Below, one piece after another: positions 61,629 through 64,000 of a DNA stretch of 64,000 nt (position 1 is the first letter of the stretch; each line of letters begins with the position of its first letter). A program made the position numbers and the translations under genes. The stretch covers positions 37,897 to 101,896 of the forward strand of contig NZ_SLVV01000010.1 of assembly GCF_004340465.1 (NCBI RefSeq), in the 5' to 3' direction. The stretch comes from Mesobacillus foraminis (GTDB taxonomy: Bacteria > Bacillota > Bacilli > Bacillales > Cytobacillaceae). The notes under the pieces were generated by a model, which did no database searches, was not told the DNA's origin, and saw only the letters and a program-made list of their open reading frames with translations.

Positions 61629-62837
61629 ATGGAAGTATGGAAACGAAATTTATTGGTTCTGTGGTTTGGTGTCTTTTTTACATCAGCAAGTTTTTCAATG
61701 GTGATTCCTTTCCTGCCCATCTTTCTGCCGCAAATTGGAGTAGAACACCATATTGAGATGTGGTCGGGGTTATTGTTCAGTGCTGCATTCTTTGCGGGAG
61801 CGATTGCTTCGCCGTTCTGGGGAAGGATTGCTGACAAATATGGCAGAAAGCCAACAATTATCAGAGCTGGTTCGTTTCTGTTCATCATCTATACCTTATC
61901 GGCTTTTGTTACCAATCCCTATCAGCTCCTGGCACTCAGGATTGCGCAAGGACTGCTGACAGGTTTTATTCCCGGCGCCATCGCGCTGATTGGGACAAAC
62001 ACTCCAGGTAAAAAAGTAGGTTATGCCTTGTCCATGATTTCGACTGCCTCCGCCTCCGGAGGAATCGTTGGACCACTCCTGGGAGGGATACTGGCTGAAT
62101 GGGTAGGAAACAGGATGGCATTCGCCAGTGCGGGGATCATCGTGCTGATTTCCACGGTTTTGATTATCCTGTTTGTCAAGGAAGAGAACTTCAAGCCAAG
62201 CAAAGAACCCGGCTCTGTAAAAAAAGACCTGAAAACCGCGAGACTCAACACCCCGTTCATGATGGTCCTCGTCTTAACGGTGGTTACTTCAACTTCCATT
62301 ATGACGATCGAACCGATCTTGCCGTTATATATTGTGGAGCTGGGGAGCTCGTCGGATAAAGCGGCAATGCTCGCCGGATTTGTGTTTGCATTGCCTGGAA
62401 TCGCAAGTGCAATATTTGCTCCCTTCTGGGGAAAATGGGCGGACAAGGCTGGCTTTCACCGTGTCCTGGTCATCGGTCTCCTGGGCGGGGGACTCGGAAC
62501 ACTGTCTCAGATCGTATTCAGCAATATAGTAGGCTTTTCCATAGCCCGCTTTGCTTTCGGCATCTTCTTCTGTGCCGTCTTCCCCGCATTAAACGGTCTG
62601 ATTGTAAAATTTACTCAGGAGGATTTCAGAGGGAGGGCGTTTAGCCTGAACCAGACGGCCACTCAAGTTGGCGGAATGATCGGGCCGATCGCTGGCGGCT
62701 TGATCGGGGGGATTTTTCCAGCTCAAACCGTGTTTGCTTTGACTGGAATCCTGCTTTTGGGAGCTGGCGGACTGGCTTATCGGAGGGCAAATGCGTTTAA
62801 CCCTGTGATAAAAAGGCACGCGCTTCAAGGAAAATAA
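61629..62837 (+). CDS. MFS drug-efflux transporter (12-helix, DHA1 type)
   Basis: 402 residues with twelve hydrophobic segments. Motif A GRIADKYGRKPTI between helices 2 and 3, its second-half echo GKWADKAGFHRVL, and motif C GGIVGPLLGGIL in helix 5 identify a proton-driven drug antiporter of the DHA1 group. Substrates cannot be predicted. GGAG lies eight bases before the ATG. Followed at once by a strong terminator, so a single-gene unit. Confidence 0.88.
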   Translation: MEVWKRNLLVLWFGVFFTSASFSMVIPFLPIFLPQIGVEHHIEMWSGLLFSAAFFAGAIASPFWGRIADKYGRKPTIIRAGSFLFIIYTLSAFVTNPYQLLALRIAQGLLTGFIPGAIALIGTNTPGKKVGYALSMISTASASGGIVGPLLGGILAEWVGNRMAFASAGIIVLISTVLIILFVKEENFKPSKEPGSVKKDLKTARLNTPFMMVLVLTVVTSTSIMTIEPILPLYIVELGSSSDKAAMLAGFVFALPGIASAIFAPFWGKWADKAGFHRVLVIGLLGGGLGTLSQIVFSNIVGFSIARFAFGIFFCAVFPALNGLIVKFTQEDFRGRAFSLNQTATQVGGMIGPIAGGLIGGIFPAQTVFALTGILLLGAGGLAYRRANAFNPVIKRHALQGK

Positions 62838-62850
62838 TATAATTGGCCGG

Positions 62851-62886
62851 AGCCTGACGCCTTCTATGGGTGTCAGGCTTTTTTTT
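62851..62886 (+). terminator. Terminator of the MFS gene
   Basis: AGCCTGACGCC / GGGTGTCAGGCT and T8. Confidence 0.94.
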
Positions 62887-62955
62887 GCGGATATGACAGC
62901 GCTTCAAAAACGTTACTACAATGTTCACAGGAGAAGCGGGGGTTTTACGGTAAAA

Positions 62956-62990
62956 TGAATGTATTCATAGAATTGTGAATGTGTTCACAA
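62956..62990. promoter_or_regulatory. Two tandem palindromic operators before the DUF3147 pair
   Basis: TGAATGTATTCA (62956-62967) and TGAATGTGTTCA (62976-62987, extended to TTGTGAA/TTCACAA) are copies of one motif spaced 20 bp, two helical turns. This suggests cooperative binding of a dimeric repressor, perhaps of ArsR or TetR type. Confidence 0.55.
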
Positions 62991-63027
62991 ATAATAATTA
63001 TAAACCAGCATATGGGGTGAAAGGAAA

Positions 63028-63384
63028 ATGGCCGAACTCTCTTTTAGTGCCTTGCTTATTCGATTCCTTTTAGGAGGAGGCGCTGTTGTTGTCTCAACGG
63101 TTGTAGCCCGGAAATTGGGAGAGAAAGCAGGCGGAATCTTTGCCGCTTTTCCTGCCGTTTATTTAGCAGCTTTACTGACAGCTAGCCTTGATTTTGGCGG
63201 AAACGAGCTGATCTCTCACTCGATTCTCTTATCGAAAGGGGCAATCGTCGGGATGAGCATCAATATTTTGGTTGCCATTCTTGCAGGACAGCTCCTGCCT
63301 AAGCTGGGCTGGAAACGGGGTCTAGTGAACGCAATCGGATTTTGGTTTGCACTGTCAATCGTAGCTGTACTGATCACACATTAG
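63028..63384 (+). CDS. DUF3147 family membrane protein
   Basis: 118 residues, four hydrophobic helices, with IRFLLGGGAVVVSTVVAR and GGIFAAFPAVYLAALLTA as the DUF3147 core. No function is known for the family. It forms a two-gene unit with a paralogue 14 bp downstream, suggesting a heterodimer, as in small multidrug resistance pairs. ATG 63028 has GGTGAAAGG upstream, and two operators lie 40-70 bp before it. Confidence 0.8.
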   Translation: MAELSFSALLIRFLLGGGAVVVSTVVARKLGEKAGGIFAAFPAVYLAALLTASLDFGGNELISHSILLSKGAIVGMSINILVAILAGQLLPKLGWKRGLVNAIGFWFALSIVAVLITH

Positions 63385-63398
63385 GAAGGGGCGTTTAA

Positions 63399-63761
63399 AT
63401 GATGAAAGATTTGCTGATCCGTTTTCTATTGGGCGGTGCTGCCGTCATGATGAGCTATATGGTAACCGTGATATCCCCGTGGAGACTCCTTGCCGGCATA
63501 TTTGCCGCATTTCCAGCTGTCATGATCACGGCAGTATTAATGATGGGGATTGCGTCCGGATCCTTAAATGCCGCTAAAATTGCAAATGGATCCGTCTATG
63601 GAATGATCGGAGGATTTGTTTGTGTCGCAACGGTCTGGACGGTATTGCTGCTTAGCCATAACTGGCTGTTCAGCATCCTGATGGGAGTAGTATTGTGGCT
63701 GGGAAGTTCGATTACGGTATCTGCTCTCAGAGAACGGCAGCTGAATCACAATGGGATATGA
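63399..63761 (+). CDS. DUF3147 family membrane protein, second copy
   Basis: 120 residues, four helices; it repeats the core of the first protein (IRFLLGGAAVMMSYMV, AGIFAAFPAVMITAVLMM). GGAAGGGG lies upstream. Start could be either of two adjacent ATG codons (63399 or 63402). A strong terminator follows the stop. The pair may form a membrane complex; the transported substrate, if any, is unknown. Confidence 0.8.
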   Translation: MMKDLLIRFLLGGAAVMMSYMVTVISPWRLLAGIFAAFPAVMITAVLMMGIASGSLNAAKIANGSVYGMIGGFVCVATVWTVLLLSHNWLFSILMGVVLWLGSSITVSALRERQLNHNGI

Positions 63762-63805
63762 AAAGGAAGGAGCCTGGGATATTGGGTTCTTCCTTTTGTT
63801 TTTGT
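63762..63805 (+). terminator. Terminator of the DUF3147 pair
   Basis: AAAAGGAAGGA / TCTTCCTTTT with mismatches, followed by GTTTTTG. Confidence 0.75.
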
Positions 63806-63924
63806 AAAAGGCTGTTTTCGTAGGATTGTTGCTAACCATACAAAAGGGATTTACTATACTTGTGCTATCATTAAATAAAATTTTTTCATCAACAACGGGA
63901 GGCTAGTTTAATAGGTTTCGCTGT

Positions 63925-64000
63925 TTATAAGCCTCTGACGGGATTCGAACCCGCACTCCTTTCGTAAGCATAGGCTAGGGGAGAACACGCTTCCCTACGG
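63925..64000 (-). other. tRNA T-arm-like sequence at the window edge
   Basis: Read on the minus strand, GCGGG-TTCGAAT-CCCGT (63954-63938) is a standard T-arm, followed by CAGAGGC but no CCA. Upstream bases hold GGGA/TCCC and other short stems. It could be the 3' part of a tRNA or another structured RNA continuing past 64000, or a tRNA fragment left by an integrated element. Anticodon region not visible. Confidence 0.35.

Noticed and set aside
63925-64000. tRNA-Sec gene at the right edge, which would have supported the selenoprotein
   Set aside because: No TCA anticodon loop is visible in the 45 bases before the T-arm, and the 3' end does not fit a GCCA end.
63925-64000. tmRNA (ssrA) 3' end
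   Set aside because: The acceptor strand CAGAGGC does not match the usual tmRNA end and no CCA follows.

Overview
The window looks like chromosome of a spore-forming member of the Bacillaceae (Bacillus, Mesobacillus or Neobacillus type). Evidence: a gamma-type small acid-soluble spore protein gene, a tRNA cluster ordered much as in Bacillus, CcpA (cre) boxes, a Bce-type peptide-resistance module, a TPP riboswitch on a ylmB-type gene, AGGAGG-type ribosome sites and frequent GTG/TTG starts. Most of it is AT-rich; 16.4-20.1 kb is clearly more GC-rich.

Layout. 0-0.5 kb: ten 52-bp tandem repeats, each with a palindrome. 0.7-1.7 kb: secreted metallophosphoesterase. 1.9-4.1 kb: 16 tRNA genes behind two rrn-like promoters with no rRNA genes; two tRNAs are preceded by a detached copy of their own 5' part. 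4.7-6.1 kb: two P-loop kinases. 6.2-12.9 kb: melibiose/raffinose operon (melR-E-D-C, a DUF624 gene, melA). 13-27 kb: pectin region with a PL1 pectate lyase, a large pectinesterase-like protein, an AraC regulator and a PL10-CE8 fusion enzyme; cre boxes stand before melE, the PL1 gene and the PL10-CE8 gene. 27.5-30.3 kb: cold-shock gene, then a subtilase lipoprotein / secreted toxin-like / CPCC-protein cassette. 31-33.4 kb: ECF41-type sigma factor cotranscribed with an FAD oxidoreductase behind its own predicted promoter. 35-38.8 kb: a 1231-residue membrane protein joining GH18, CE4 deacetylase and GT2 domains. 39-43.5 kb: BceRS-BceAB module. 44.2-44.9 kb: a DsbA/FrnE-like oxidoreductase whose first active-site cysteine codon is an in-frame TGA (selenocysteine or nonsense mutation). 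45.3-50.8 kb: flavodoxin-less CysJ-like reductase, DUF4385, TPP riboswitch-ylmB, and a second 52-bp repeat array. 51-54.1 kb: FAD monooxygenase-like protein and a soluble histidine kinase. 54.6-60.5 kb: acetyltransferase, ATP-grasp ligase and two paralogous 600-650-residue proteins with a conserved Cys/His/Asn pattern that I cannot assign to a named family. 60.5-63.8 kb: HTH protein, MFS exporter, two DUF3147 membrane proteins. The right edge has a tRNA T-arm-like sequence.

How the genes work together: the left half is a plant-polysaccharide module. Secreted enzymes demethylate and cleave pectin, and MelEDC imports alpha-galactosides for MelA, all apparently under carbon catabolite control. 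The right half holds envelope stress and antibiotic-peptide defence, redox and thiamine salvage functions. The strongest candidates for something new are the TGA-containing oxidoreductase, the ATP-grasp/twin Cys-His cluster, and the protease-toxin-CPCC cassette. All functions are inferred by reading the sequence; no database search was run.
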